A DNA stretch of 62,997 bases from Psychrobacter sp. 4Dc (GTDB lineage Bacteria > Pseudomonadota > Gammaproteobacteria > Pseudomonadales > Moraxellaceae). The notes beneath the pieces are model-generated. The model made no database searches, had not been told where the DNA came from, and worked only from the letters and a program-made list of their open reading frames with translations. The stretch is taken from positions 1-62,997 of the forward strand of contig NZ_PJAT01000063.1 in the NCBI RefSeq assembly GCF_002836715.1. Direction: 5' to 3'. Every line of letters begins with the position of its first letter. Position 1 is the first letter of the stretch. Positions 18,386 through 26,968 of the stretch are shown here, piece by piece. A program made the translations under genes and the position numbers.

Positions 18386-18760
18386 GCTCAATCCTTTTCA
18401 GTCTATCTGATTAATAATAAGCCGTATGCCGCTGAATCTGTCCTAGTCAAGTCAGGGATATTATGAACGTAAAGCTTCAAATTATGACTATTTAAAGCCG
18501 ACAAATTCAGCGATATAATTTTAGCAGAAACATGTTGTAGTGTACGGTTGTAAACGTGACTAGTGGTAGCAAGGCGCGAAGATTTGACCTATAAAACCAT
18601 TGAAATATAACCTGCACTTCTCATACATAGGTATGACAAAATATTACACAGAGATAGGTTGTAGTTGCCATAATAATGGGGAATGTAGATAAGTACTTAA
18701 AAAAGATTAACGGACAATCTTTATAAAAAGCACGATTTTTTAAACTTAAGAGGAAATATT
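18386..18760. other. Divergent promoter region
   Basis: About 370 bp separate the divergent acyltransferase and OmpA-like lipoprotein genes. No gene or strong inverted repeat is seen; both promoters should be here. The plus-strand gene has AAGAGGAAAT just before its ATG. Confidence 0.45.
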
Positions 18761-19417
18761 ATGCGTAATACTTTAATGATTGCAGCAGTAGCATCAGGTC
18801 TAGCACTTAGCGGTTGTACAACAGATCCAAACACTGGACAACAGCGTCTAAACAAAGCTGCTCTAGGTGGTCTAGTTGGTGCAGCAGGTGGTGCAACTAT
18901 TTCAAAAGCAACAGGCGGCGACAAAACTGGTCGTGATGCGGCTATCGGCGCAGCATTAGGTGCAGGCGTTGGTTACTACATGGAGCGTCAAGCTCGTCAG
19001 CTTGAGCAGCAAATGGCTGGCACAGGCGTAACTGTTGAGCAAAATCCAACCACTGGTAACATTGATTTGGTTATGCCAGGTAGCATCACGTTCTCATTTG
19101 ATGATGCAACCCTTAGCTCATCATTCAAGCCAACGCTTGATAAGCTTGCTTCAACGATGAACCAGTACAACCAAAACACAATTACTATCGCTGGTCACAC
19201 TGATAGCAAAGGTTCAGCATCTTACAACATGGGTCTGTCACGTGATCGTGCTTACTCAGTTGCTAACTACTTAACAGCTCGCGGTGTTGCTTCAAACCGT
19301 GTAAACGTTGTTGCTTACGGTGAGTCACGTCCAATCGCAGATAACAACACTGAATATGGCCGTGGTCAAAACCGCCGTGTTGAGCTAACAGTTAACGCAC
19401 CACAGAGCGTAAACTAA
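18761..19417 (+). CDS. OmpA-family peptidoglycan-binding lipoprotein (YiaD-like)
   Basis: 218 residues. A lipoprotein signal peptide ends at the lipobox LALSGC (Cys about 19). A glycine-zipper region (AALGGLVGAAGGATISKATGG and a second GAALGAGVGYY) is followed by a C-terminal OmpA domain with TIAGHTDSKGS, LSRDRAYSVANYL and YGESRPI, which binds peptidoglycan. The order matches YiaD/OmpA-like outer-membrane lipoproteins. It is a single-gene unit followed by a strong terminator. Codon choice is markedly strict, which suggests high expression. Confidence 0.9.
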   Translation: MRNTLMIAAVASGLALSGCTTDPNTGQQRLNKAALGGLVGAAGGATISKATGGDKTGRDAAIGAALGAGVGYYMERQARQLEQQMAGTGVTVEQNPTTGNIDLVMPGSITFSFDDATLSSSFKPTLDKLASTMNQYNQNTITIAGHTDSKGSASYNMGLSRDRAYSVANYLTARGVASNRVNVVAYGESRPIADNNTEYGRGQNRRVELTVNAPQSVN

Positions 19418-19471
19418 TAAATAGCTATATAGCTATTAAATATGTGCTAGATATTTGAGCGCATATATTTC

Positions 19472-19505
19472 AAAAAGAGTCAGCAATATGCTGGCTCTTT
19501 TTTTG
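19472..19505 (+). terminator. Intrinsic terminator of the OmpA-like lipoprotein gene
   Basis: A 12-bp stem (AAAGAGTCAGCA / TGCTGGCTCTTT, one G-T pair) with a 3-nt loop is followed by a run of Ts. Confidence 0.9.
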
Positions 19506-19564
19506 TGTTTTCAGTTTGAATAAAACAATGATGATTGATAGATATAGTTAATATTAAATTAAAT

Positions 19565-19583
19565 ATTGATAATGATTATCAAT
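19565..19583. promoter_or_regulatory. Fur-box palindrome
   Basis: A perfect 19-bp palindrome, ATTGATAATGATTATCAAT, closely matches the classical Fur consensus (GATAATGATAATCATTATC) and is centred on G19574. It overlaps the -35 element and spacer of the promoter for the imelysin cluster, so iron-loaded Fur should repress that cluster. Confidence 0.85.
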
Positions 19584-19594
19584 AACACTATAAT
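19566..19594 (+). promoter_or_regulatory. Sigma-70 promoter of the imelysin cluster
   Basis: TTGATA (19566-19571), a 17-bp spacer and TATAAT (19589-19594) form a near-consensus promoter. The expected transcript start near 19601 gives a leader of about 150 nt before the ATG at 19755. Confidence 0.75.
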
Positions 19595-19754
19595 TTGTCA
19601 GTGTTTGCTATCAATGCAATATTAAACGTCTTATCGTGCGCACTGAGAGTCAATGTGCATGGCTAAGATAGCCTGCTGTAACATGGCTTGATTATCAAAA
19701 TAATTGAGGCTACTTAACCAAAACGAATTTTTGCTATATTTATTGAGGATATGT

Positions 19755-21215
19755 ATGACGATTACCACAGTAACGAGCCGTAAGCTTTTACCAACTACTT
19801 TAGCTGTTGCACTTGCAGGATTGTTAATGGTGTCGGGCTGTACAAAGCAAGCCGATGAAGACACCAATGCTGCGACAGAAACGCAAACAGAAGTAGCAAA
19901 CACAGAGACAGCTGATAATTCAGAGATGACTGCTGCCGAAAAAGCACATATTGATAGATTGATTATCAGTTATGCAAATATGGCACACGCCGCTTATAAA
20001 GATTCGTTGGACACGGCTAAAGCGCTACAAAATGCGGTAGAAACTTACGTAGCCACTCCAACACAAGAAAATCTTGATGCTGCAAAAGCTGCCTATAAAG
20101 CAGCACGTCAACCATATTCACAAACTGAGATTTTCCGTTTTGACGAAGGCTTTGTGACTGCCAATGACAAACGTGCTATCAACAGCATCGATAGCTGGGA
20201 AGGGCAGATCAATGCTTGGCCACTTGATGAAGCATTGATTGATTATGTTGGTGACGATTATGAAGGCGAATATAACAGCCAAGAGAACATCATCAATAGC
20301 GACAGCATTACTGTCGGTAGTATCAAGCAAGATACCAGTACAATCACACCTGAGCTACTCGCAGAAATGAATGAAATCGGTGGTAGTGAAGCCAACGTAA
20401 CGACTGGCTATCATGCGATTGAATTTATGCTGTGGGGTCAAGACAACAATGGCGTAAAAGAAGGCGCAGGTAATCGCCCAGTCACTGACTATGCGACTGA
20501 AGCCGGACAGTGTACTAGTGGTGAGACCGTCAATGAAGATGCCAGTATCTGTGAGCGCCGTGGTGAATTCTTAACTGCTGCAACTCAACTATTGGTCGAT
20601 GATTTGACCGCGATGGAAGCTCAGTGGCAGCCTGATACTGAAAATACCTTACGTAGTGATTTGATAGCGCGCAAATATGACAATGGTCTGCGCCAAATTA
20701 TGTATCAAATGGGTAGCCTAGCATTAGGTGAGCTTGCTTCTGAGCGTATGCAGGTCGCTTTTGTTACTGGTTCTACTGAAGATGAGCACGAATGCTTTAG
20801 TGATTTGACTCATTTGAGCTATGCCAATAATGCACGCGGTATCCAAAACGTCTTTAATGGTAGCTATACAACAGTCGCTGGTAAGACAGTGGGCGGCTAC
20901 GGTATCAAAGATTATCTAACGGATAACGGCCACACAGAAGCTGCTGATAAGTTGGCTGCTGAGTTCAACAAAGTAGAAGGCGCGTTCAACGTTATCGTTG
21001 AAAAAGGCGAAAAAGACGGTATCAAGATTGACCAGATGATTGCAACTGTCGGTCAAGCCAGCCAAGAAGGTATCTCTGCTGAAGAACAAAATGTCCGTCG
21101 TGGATGGGTTGAAGCGGGCATCACTAGCTTACAAGAGCTGACGGCCAGTATTGAAAACGCTGCAAAAGCAGTTGGCATCGATAATCTAGATGCAGATGCC
21201 GGGTCACAGTTTTAA
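19755..21215 (+). CDS. Imelysin-family iron-regulated lipoprotein (IrpA-like)
   Basis: 486 residues, COG3487/peptidase-M75 family. The ATG at 19755 gives a proper lipoprotein signal peptide ending LLMVSGC; a more upstream start would add a non-signal extension. The imelysin GxHxxE motif is present as GYHAIEFMLWGQD (H220). Despite the peptidase name, the family is thought to bind iron or heme in the periplasm. It heads a four-gene set (imelysin, di-heme oxidoreductase, imelysin, DUF1513) behind a Fur-controlled promoter. Confidence 0.9.
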   Translation: MTITTVTSRKLLPTTLAVALAGLLMVSGCTKQADEDTNAATETQTEVANTETADNSEMTAAEKAHIDRLIISYANMAHAAYKDSLDTAKALQNAVETYVATPTQENLDAAKAAYKAARQPYSQTEIFRFDEGFVTANDKRAINSIDSWEGQINAWPLDEALIDYVGDDYEGEYNSQENIINSDSITVGSIKQDTSTITPELLAEMNEIGGSEANVTTGYHAIEFMLWGQDNNGVKEGAGNRPVTDYATEAGQCTSGETVNEDASICERRGEFLTAATQLLVDDLTAMEAQWQPDTENTLRSDLIARKYDNGLRQIMYQMGSLALGELASERMQVAFVTGSTEDEHECFSDLTHLSYANNARGIQNVFNGSYTTVAGKTVGGYGIKDYLTDNGHTEAADKLAAEFNKVEGAFNVIVEKGEKDGIKIDQMIATVGQASQEGISAEEQNVRRGWVEAGITSLQELTASIENAAKAVGIDNLDADAGSQF

Positions 21216-21332
21216 GAAAAATTTAAACTAGCGGCCCTTATTTAAAAGCCTTTCATTGGCTTTGCGACGTTTTATTAGTCGTTATAGGTCAGTAACCGCT
21301 GTTTATTGGATACTTAGATTAGATATAATACG

Positions 21333-21365
21333 TGCGTTGTCAGCCACCGTTGGCAACGCATTTTT
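21333..21365 (+). terminator. Intrinsic terminator after the IrpA-like gene
   Basis: A 10-bp stem (TGCGTTGTCA / TGGCAACGCA, one wobble pair), an 8-nt loop and T5 lie 118 bp after the imelysin stop. It would reduce expression of the next three genes relative to the first. Confidence 0.75.
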
Positions 21366-21397
21366 ACGAGCATTAAATAAGCCAATTGGCCGGTGTA

Positions 21398-21450
21398 CCA
21401 CCTCATTATATGTCGACAGGCAATGATTGTGACGACATATAATGAGATGG
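21398..21450. repeat. 18-bp inverted repeat between imelysin and oxidoreductase genes
   Basis: Arms at 21398-21415 and 21433-21450 pair over 18 bp with one mismatch; the inner 14 bp (CTCATTATATGTCG / CGACATATAATGAG) are perfect, around a 17-nt loop. No T-run follows on either strand, so it is not a standard terminator. It may be an operator, an mRNA processing or stabilising hairpin, or a repeated palindromic element. Confidence 0.7.
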
Positions 21451-21500
21451 TATGACAAAATTTTAATGGTTCTACTCTAGCGCTAAGGCAATTAATTTCT

Positions 21501-23177
21501 ATGAACGCCAATTATGTTAACCCTTCTGATTCTCCTCTTGCTGCTCAAATCCTACGACATATACCTTCTAAGCTTGCGCTAATTATCGCCAGTGCAATGG
21601 CTATCAGTGCATGTCAACCATCTGATAGCGTTTCTGACGACACTTCTGACGATGTTTCTGATGTTACTTCAGAGCAAGCCTCAAGTAATGAAAGCACCAG
21701 TGAAAACAGCCAATCGCTGTCGTCCGAACACGTCAAAAATATAGAAACATTGGCGGGCGTGTCGATGCAGCAACTGGTGAGCTTTGACCCCCAAGAGATC
21801 AAGCAGGGCGGCGACTCTGGTATTAGCATTAGCAGTGCTGAAAGCTACTCAAAGCCTTCATCGAACCTAGCTGCTTCTCGTAAAGGGTCGTTCTTTATTG
21901 GTAATGCGTTCTTTAAGCAGCCGTGGGTGGTTGCACCTGCTAGTACTGATAGTCGTGATGGACTGGGCGCACTATTCAATGTAGCAGCTTGTCAGTCTTG
22001 TCATGTCAAAGATGGGCGAGGTCATGCGCCGATGACTGCCGATGATGATGCTGATAGTTTGTTAATTCGGCTGTCTATGCCAGCGACGACCGATGAGCAG
22101 CGCCAGCAGCTACAGGATTCGCTAATTGAAAAGGTGGCTCATCCTATGTATGGTGGCCAGCTACAAGATCGCGGTATTCAGGGCGTGCCTGCTGAAGCGA
22201 GAATTGCGGTGCAATGGACAGATAAACCAGTTACCTTTGCTGACGGATATGTCGAGACGCTGCGTGCACCAACGTTTAATTTGACCAAACCTGGTTATGG
22301 TGCTTTTGACGATGACATGATGGTATCACCGCGTGTGGCGCTACCAATGATTGGGCTTGGGCTACTAGAGCAAATATCTGAAGATGACATTAAAAAACAA
22401 GCTAACGACAGTAATGATAGCGATATCAGTGGTAAGTTTAACTGGGTCATGGATCCACAAACGGGCAAGCGTGCGCTTGGACGATTTGGCTGGAAAGCGG
22501 GTCAAACCAAACTTATTACTCAGAACCAAAGTGCCTTTAACGAAGACATGGGTCTGACGTCCAACATCCGTCCTAACGAGTCCTGTATGCCAACGCAGAC
22601 CGCTTGCCTAAATGCAGCGACAGGTGCTGATGAACAGGGCAATGGTAAATCACCTGTTGAAGTAACCGATGAGGTCGCGAAATTTGTAGAATTTTATACT
22701 CGCAATCTAGCAGTGCCGCATCGCCGTAATGCAGATGATAAGCTTGTGCTAGCTGGCAAAAAGCGTTTTTATGACATGGGTTGTCAAAGCTGCCATACGC
22801 CAAGATATCAGTTGCCAAAAACCGACGATGATCATCTTGAGCAGCATGGACAAGTGATTTATCCTTACACAGATTTGCTATTGCATGATATGGGCAATGA
22901 TCTCGCTGATCGTACGATTGCCGGTAAGCTACCACCAAAAGATGCCCAAGTTGAGTTTTTAGCCAACTCTTATGAATGGCGTACGCCAGCACTTTGGGGC
23001 GTAGGACTTGCGCAGACAGTTGATCCTCAAGCGACGTTTTTACATGATGGCCGTGCCCGTACATTGATGGAAGCTGTTTTATGGCATGGCGGAGAAGCCG
23101 AAAAGCAAAAGCAACAAGTATTAAAGTTAGACAAACAAGGTCGCGCAGAGCTTAATGCGTTCCTAAAGTCGCTATAA
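21501..23177 (+). CDS. Di-heme oxidoreductase lipoprotein (thiol oxidoreductase-like, COG3488)
   Basis: 558 residues. The N-terminus ends in a lipobox (AMAISAC), so it is probably anchored in the envelope. Two c-type heme motifs are present: ACQSCHVKDG in the first half and GCQSCHTPRY in the C-terminal third, next to a PALWGVGLAQ...FLHDGRARTL segment typical of the family. COG3488 proteins co-occur with imelysins in Fur-regulated clusters; a role in redox of periplasmic iron is inference. The last bases of the gene are part of a 28-bp tandem repeat. Confidence 0.88.
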   Translation: MNANYVNPSDSPLAAQILRHIPSKLALIIASAMAISACQPSDSVSDDTSDDVSDVTSEQASSNESTSENSQSLSSEHVKNIETLAGVSMQQLVSFDPQEIKQGGDSGISISSAESYSKPSSNLAASRKGSFFIGNAFFKQPWVVAPASTDSRDGLGALFNVAACQSCHVKDGRGHAPMTADDDADSLLIRLSMPATTDEQRQQLQDSLIEKVAHPMYGGQLQDRGIQGVPAEARIAVQWTDKPVTFADGYVETLRAPTFNLTKPGYGAFDDDMMVSPRVALPMIGLGLLEQISEDDIKKQANDSNDSDISGKFNWVMDPQTGKRALGRFGWKAGQTKLITQNQSAFNEDMGLTSNIRPNESCMPTQTACLNAATGADEQGNGKSPVEVTDEVAKFVEFYTRNLAVPHRRNADDKLVLAGKKRFYDMGCQSCHTPRYQLPKTDDDHLEQHGQVIYPYTDLLLHDMGNDLADRTIAGKLPPKDAQVEFLANSYEWRTPALWGVGLAQTVDPQATFLHDGRARTLMEAVLWHGGEAEKQKQQVLKLDKQGRAELNAFLKSL

Positions 23178-23248
23178 TAAAATCACTGTAATAAAGTCGC
23201 TATAATAAAATCACTGTAATAAAGTCGCTATTATAAAATCAGTATAAA
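23165..23248 (+). repeat. 28-bp tandem repeat, three units, spanning the oxidoreductase stop codon
   Basis: Units begin at 23165, 23193 and 23221, each starting AAAGTCGCTATAATAAAATC or a close variant. The first two are identical over 28 bp and the third diverges. The first unit contains the final codons and stop of the upstream gene, so the gene end was duplicated in tandem. Confidence 0.9.
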
Positions 23249-23288
23249 AACGCTATAAATTACTACCTATAACATTACCGAGAAACCT

Positions 23289-24440
23289 ATGAAAATAAAC
23301 CACGCTTTGGCAATGGCGCTATCTGCATTGAGTGCTGGACTGCTGATCAGTTGTGTCAAACCTGCCGATGACAACAAAGCTGCAGATGTAGACAGCCAAA
23401 AAGTTGTGCAAGACAGTGCAGCTACTGACAGCTCAGTAGAGAACAGCAAAGAAAGTACTGAGCAAGTCGTTGCAGTAGATATCAGCCCTGAGACTGCAAA
23501 AACGTATTTGACGCATGTGGCAGACGATATCGTGATTCCCGCGTATGCTGATGCAGCCAAGCAAAGCGATCTGTTGAACGAATTGGCGCAGAAGCACTGT
23601 ACCCAAGCACCCGTAAGTGGCGATGAGCTACAAGCATTACGTGCACAGTGGCTAGTATTGGCACAAGCATGGTCAAGTGCTGAGATGGTCAACTTTGGTC
23701 CTGCGACTGCTAGCATGAGCAATCTATACATTAACTACTACCCTGACGAGCGCGGACTCGTACATAGTGGCGTGGCTGATTTGATTGCTGCCAATCCAAA
23801 ACTAACGCCAGAGCAGCTTGCTGGCGAGAGCGCGATCGTACAAGGTGTGCCAGGGTTGGAAGAGGCTTTGTTTGCCAATGACAGTTTAGACGTTGGTCAG
23901 TGTGCTTACGTGATTAGTGCCAGTAGTGCGTTGAGTACGCGTCTAAAAGACATCGAGAAAAACTGGCAGCAAAACGCGACTGATTTATTGGCGATAGACA
24001 AAACAGCAGAGAGCGATAGAGGTCTAAATCAGTGGATTAACTCTCTACTGTCATTGATTGAGACCATGAAGTCTAATGCCATTGATCAGCCACTCGGTCT
24101 GACAGGTAAGGCAAAAGGTCATCTGCCTGCTGCTACTGCTGGTCAAAGCCGCGCTATCATCAATGCTAAGTTAGATACGATTAATAAAGCCATGACTGAC
24201 CCTGTATTGACGGCTATTCTTGGCAGCAATGACGAAAACAAAGTTTCGGATAATTTATCGACCGCATTGGCTGATACGACTGCATTATTAGCACAAATGC
24301 CAGAAGATTTATCAGAAGCGAATAAGGACGATCAACAAGCGTTGTACGATCATCTGACTGATGTCACTCGTCTGATTAAGCGCCAGTTAATCCCAGCACT
24401 TGGTATCCGTGTGGGCTTTAACAGCACTGATGGCGATTAG
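23289..24440 (+). CDS. Second imelysin-family lipoprotein (COG3489-like)
   Basis: 383 residues with a signal peptide ending in the lipobox LLISC. The imelysin fold is suggested by AQAWSSAEMVNFGP near the start and QGVPGLEEALFAN, where the usual GxHxxE motif has Pro in place of His. Members of COG3489 are the third component of COG3487-3490 iron clusters and are probably periplasmic metal- or heme-binding proteins. It ends 3 bp before the DUF1513 gene, so those two are tightly coupled. Confidence 0.85.
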   Translation: MKINHALAMALSALSAGLLISCVKPADDNKAADVDSQKVVQDSAATDSSVENSKESTEQVVAVDISPETAKTYLTHVADDIVIPAYADAAKQSDLLNELAQKHCTQAPVSGDELQALRAQWLVLAQAWSSAEMVNFGPATASMSNLYINYYPDERGLVHSGVADLIAANPKLTPEQLAGESAIVQGVPGLEEALFANDSLDVGQCAYVISASSALSTRLKDIEKNWQQNATDLLAIDKTAESDRGLNQWINSLLSLIETMKSNAIDQPLGLTGKAKGHLPAATAGQSRAIINAKLDTINKAMTDPVLTAILGSNDENKVSDNLSTALADTTALLAQMPEDLSEANKDDQQALYDHLTDVTRLIKRQLIPALGIRVGFNSTDGD

Positions 24441-24443
24441 ACA

Positions 24444-26006
24444 ATGTCTACTATCGAAGCGAGTACAGCAGTGTCAGCAGTTCAGACTCATGATCAGATG
24501 AACAGATCTAATCGGTCTGGGAGAACTTCGTCAGCTCATGAGCTTTTGACGACTTCAGTGCTGACAGCAGTTGGTACGGCAGCGCTGGTCGGTATTCACC
24601 ATCGTTATCGTAAGCAGCAGCATCCAGATGCCAGTCTACAAGATTATGTAAATGGTATTCGTACGCAGTTGCAGGTATTACGAGCTAGTCCTGATTTAAC
24701 GCCGAAGCTTTTGCGCTTGCGCTATGCTTGTGAGCAAGCAGCAGCAACCTGGAAGCAGGCTTATCATGCTGTAAGTGATGATAAAAGTAAAACGCCTGAC
24801 TTTGCTGTCATGCATACAACAACGATGCTGGCACGACCAGTCAGTTGGGTCAGTGGCGTCGCATCCATGCCAAAAGGTCAGGCTACATCAAGCCAAAATG
24901 AGCATGACTTTGGCGTGGTAGGTATTGATGCTGACAGACAAATCGTTTGGCAGACAACTATGCCTGAGCGTGTCCACGACATCGTTGTTCAGCCTGTATC
25001 TGTCAATGTATCTGAAGCTCAAACTCAGCATAGTAGTGTCGATCAAAGACGTGATGTCGTCGTCATGGGTCGTCGTCCAAGCGAAAGATTCTGGGTGCTT
25101 AATACATCAAATGGGCAAGTTCAACATGCGATTACAGCTGATGTAAACCGTCACTTTTATGGTCATGCTTGCTATAGCTTAGATGGCAGCTTGCTCTATG
25201 TAACTGAGAACGACACGGTGAGTTTGGCAGGTAAAATTGGTATCTATGATGCTAATAATGCTTATAAAAAAGTAGCAGAGTTTGACTCATATGGTATCGG
25301 CCCGCATGAGCTAATTATGCATCCTGATAGCGAAACGCTCGTCATTGCAAATGGTGGTATCAAAACCGAGCAGGCCTCACGCGAAGAGCTAAATCTAGAT
25401 ACCATGCGACCATCACTAGTTTATCTGAATCGTCATGATGGCACACTGCTTGAGCAAGTGACTCCCGAGCATAATCAGATGAGTGTGCGCCACTTAGCCA
25501 TGCACGATGACGGCACAGTGATGATTGGTATTCAGTTCCAAGGTGAAAAACATATCAATGTACCGTTAGTGCTGACTCATAAACGTGGTGATGCCAGCTT
25601 TACACCACTCACTATGCCAAATAATCAATGGCAACGTTTTCACCAATATATCGCTAGCGTGGCGGTGGATAGTGAGCGTAACTTACTGTGTGTGACCACA
25701 CCGATTGGTGGCTGTGCGGCGATTTATGATTTGCATACTCGCGAGCTGATTGATGACGTGAGTCTGCCAGATTGTGCAGGGGCTTCGGTGTTAGTTAATT
25801 CTAGTGCTTCAATGAGTAAAATTGATAAACATGCCGAGTCAACAGGATTTATCGTCAGTGATGGTCAAGGGCAGTTAACAGCGCTAAAAGTAACTGTTTT
25901 ACTAGAAGTAAAATTGAACGTAGACGATGTTGAACCTCATGAGCGGATTATCAAAGACAGTCAACTGCATATGATGTCGTTTGACAACCATTTGCAAGCA
26001 TTGTGA
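24444..26006 (+). CDS. DUF1513 domain protein (COG3490)
   Basis: 520 residues. A possible membrane helix (LLTTSVLTAVGTAALVGIH) is near 35-50. It is followed by a beta-propeller-like DUF1513 domain with ATSSQNEHDFGVVGID, RPSERFWVLN, FYGHACYSLDGSLLYVTEND and GIGPHELIMHPDSETLVIANGG. The family is usually about 360-370 residues; the N-terminal region here is longer. It completes the imelysin cluster, starting 3 bp after the second imelysin. It may act with the other envelope proteins in iron handling, but its biochemical role is unknown. Confidence 0.85.
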   Translation: MSTIEASTAVSAVQTHDQMNRSNRSGRTSSAHELLTTSVLTAVGTAALVGIHHRYRKQQHPDASLQDYVNGIRTQLQVLRASPDLTPKLLRLRYACEQAAATWKQAYHAVSDDKSKTPDFAVMHTTTMLARPVSWVSGVASMPKGQATSSQNEHDFGVVGIDADRQIVWQTTMPERVHDIVVQPVSVNVSEAQTQHSSVDQRRDVVVMGRRPSERFWVLNTSNGQVQHAITADVNRHFYGHACYSLDGSLLYVTENDTVSLAGKIGIYDANNAYKKVAEFDSYGIGPHELIMHPDSETLVIANGGIKTEQASREELNLDTMRPSLVYLNRHDGTLLEQVTPEHNQMSVRHLAMHDDGTVMIGIQFQGEKHINVPLVLTHKRGDASFTPLTMPNNQWQRFHQYIASVAVDSERNLLCVTTPIGGCAAIYDLHTRELIDDVSLPDCAGASVLVNSSASMSKIDKHAESTGFIVSDGQGQLTALKVTVLLEVKLNVDDVEPHERIIKDSQLHMMSFDNHLQAL

Positions 26007-26089
26007 CCCATAACGTTCAACAAGAGCGACAGACGCACAGGCATGACTATTAATAACGACTATTACTAGAATAGCAGTAATAGTCAGCC

Positions 26090-26096
26090 AAGGAGG
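26090..26096 (+). promoter_or_regulatory. Perfect Shine-Dalgarno before a putative ATT start
   Basis: AAGGAGG lies six nucleotides upstream of the ATT at 26103. No ATG, GTG or TTG follows it in the frame of the metallopeptidase until 26220, so this site decides the start proposed for that gene. Confidence 0.75.
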
Positions 26097-26102
26097 TAGA
26101 GC

Positions 26103-26756
26103 ATTAGCTTAGATACCAATTTAGATACAATCAGACAGCAGCTTGCACAGGTAGGCATCGAGCTACACATCAGTAAAAAGCGTGTTAAAAATATCAATTT
26201 TCGCTTAAAGCCTCATACGTTGATGGTCTCTGCACCGATGCATGTCAGCGCATTACAAATGTTGCATGCTGTTGCTAAGCGGGTGCCGTGGGCTATTGCA
26301 AATCACCCGCAGGTATTAGAACAATATAGACGTAGACAAAATACGCCGTCTGACCCTTCAACTGCTAATAATTCAGTGTTGTTATGGGGTACAGAGCAAT
26401 CATTTACGCTCAGTCCTGATGAAAAAATCACCTACTATCGGCAACAACTCTCCGAAGTCGCACCTGCACTATTTGAAAAGTGGCAGCCAATCGTTGGCGC
26501 TTACGCCAATGAAATACGGTTAAAAAAAATGCACACACGTTGGGGCAGCTGCAACACGCGCGCAAAACGAATTTGGCTATCGGTTTATCTTCCTGCCTAT
26601 CCTATCGAATGCACCGAATACGTAATCGTTCATGAGCTGTGCCACTTGCATCATGCCAACCATAGCCGTGTGTTTTGGCAAACGGTTGCGACAGCGATGC
26701 CAGATTACCAGCAATGGCATAATATCCTAGCGGGCAAGACAGGACAGCTGGACTAA
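26103..26756 (+). CDS. YgjP/DUF45-type zinc metallopeptidase, putative ATT start
   Basis: WLM/SprT-like metallohydrolase. The zinc site HELCH (H177, E178, H181 counted from 26103) and downstream HANHSRVFW are intact, as is the preceding KKMHTRWGSC motif typical of the family. The first standard start in this frame is a TTG at 26220, but the 39 codons before it encode a family-like N-terminus (ISKKRVKNINFRLKPH). An in-frame stop lies at 26097. Between these the only well-placed start is ATT at 26103, 6 nt after a perfect AAGGAGG (26090-26096). Substrate unknown. Confidence 0.75.
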   Translation: MSLDTNLDTIRQQLAQVGIELHISKKRVKNINFRLKPHTLMVSAPMHVSALQMLHAVAKRVPWAIANHPQVLEQYRRRQNTPSDPSTANNSVLLWGTEQSFTLSPDEKITYYRQQLSEVAPALFEKWQPIVGAYANEIRLKKMHTRWGSCNTRAKRIWLSVYLPAYPIECTEYVIVHELCHLHHANHSRVFWQTVATAMPDYQQWHNILAGKTGQLD

Positions 26757-26968
26757 ACGTATCATCTAACTATTTAACCATCTAATCAGCTAAATAGTTC
26801 TCGTAAGCACCTCGATATCATCTGTGTAACTTTCATTATGCAGAGCATTAAGTCCTATTTTTATCATCATTTTTAAAATAGGGACACACCTGAATAAGCC
26901 TGATATGATAAGGAATAACGGTACAAATCGTGTCGTTTAAACAATGGTTTTATATACAGGGATGTCAT

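Noticed and set aside
19755..21215. Calling the imelysin a peptidase
   Set aside because: Although the family is also named peptidase M75, the evidence favours metal or heme binding; no catalytic triad or zinc protease site is visible.
21398..21450. Second Fur box before the di-heme oxidoreductase
   Set aside because: The palindrome is ATATGTCG-type and does not fit the GATAAT-based Fur consensus.
22573..23064. Minus-strand 163-codon frame inside the di-heme oxidoreductase
   Set aside because: It overlaps the conserved heme-containing region of a well-supported gene and shows no recognisable domain or ribosome site.
23165..23248. Possible CRISPR-like array
   Set aside because: The repeats are directly contiguous with no unique spacers and no cas genes are nearby; this is a simple tandem repeat.
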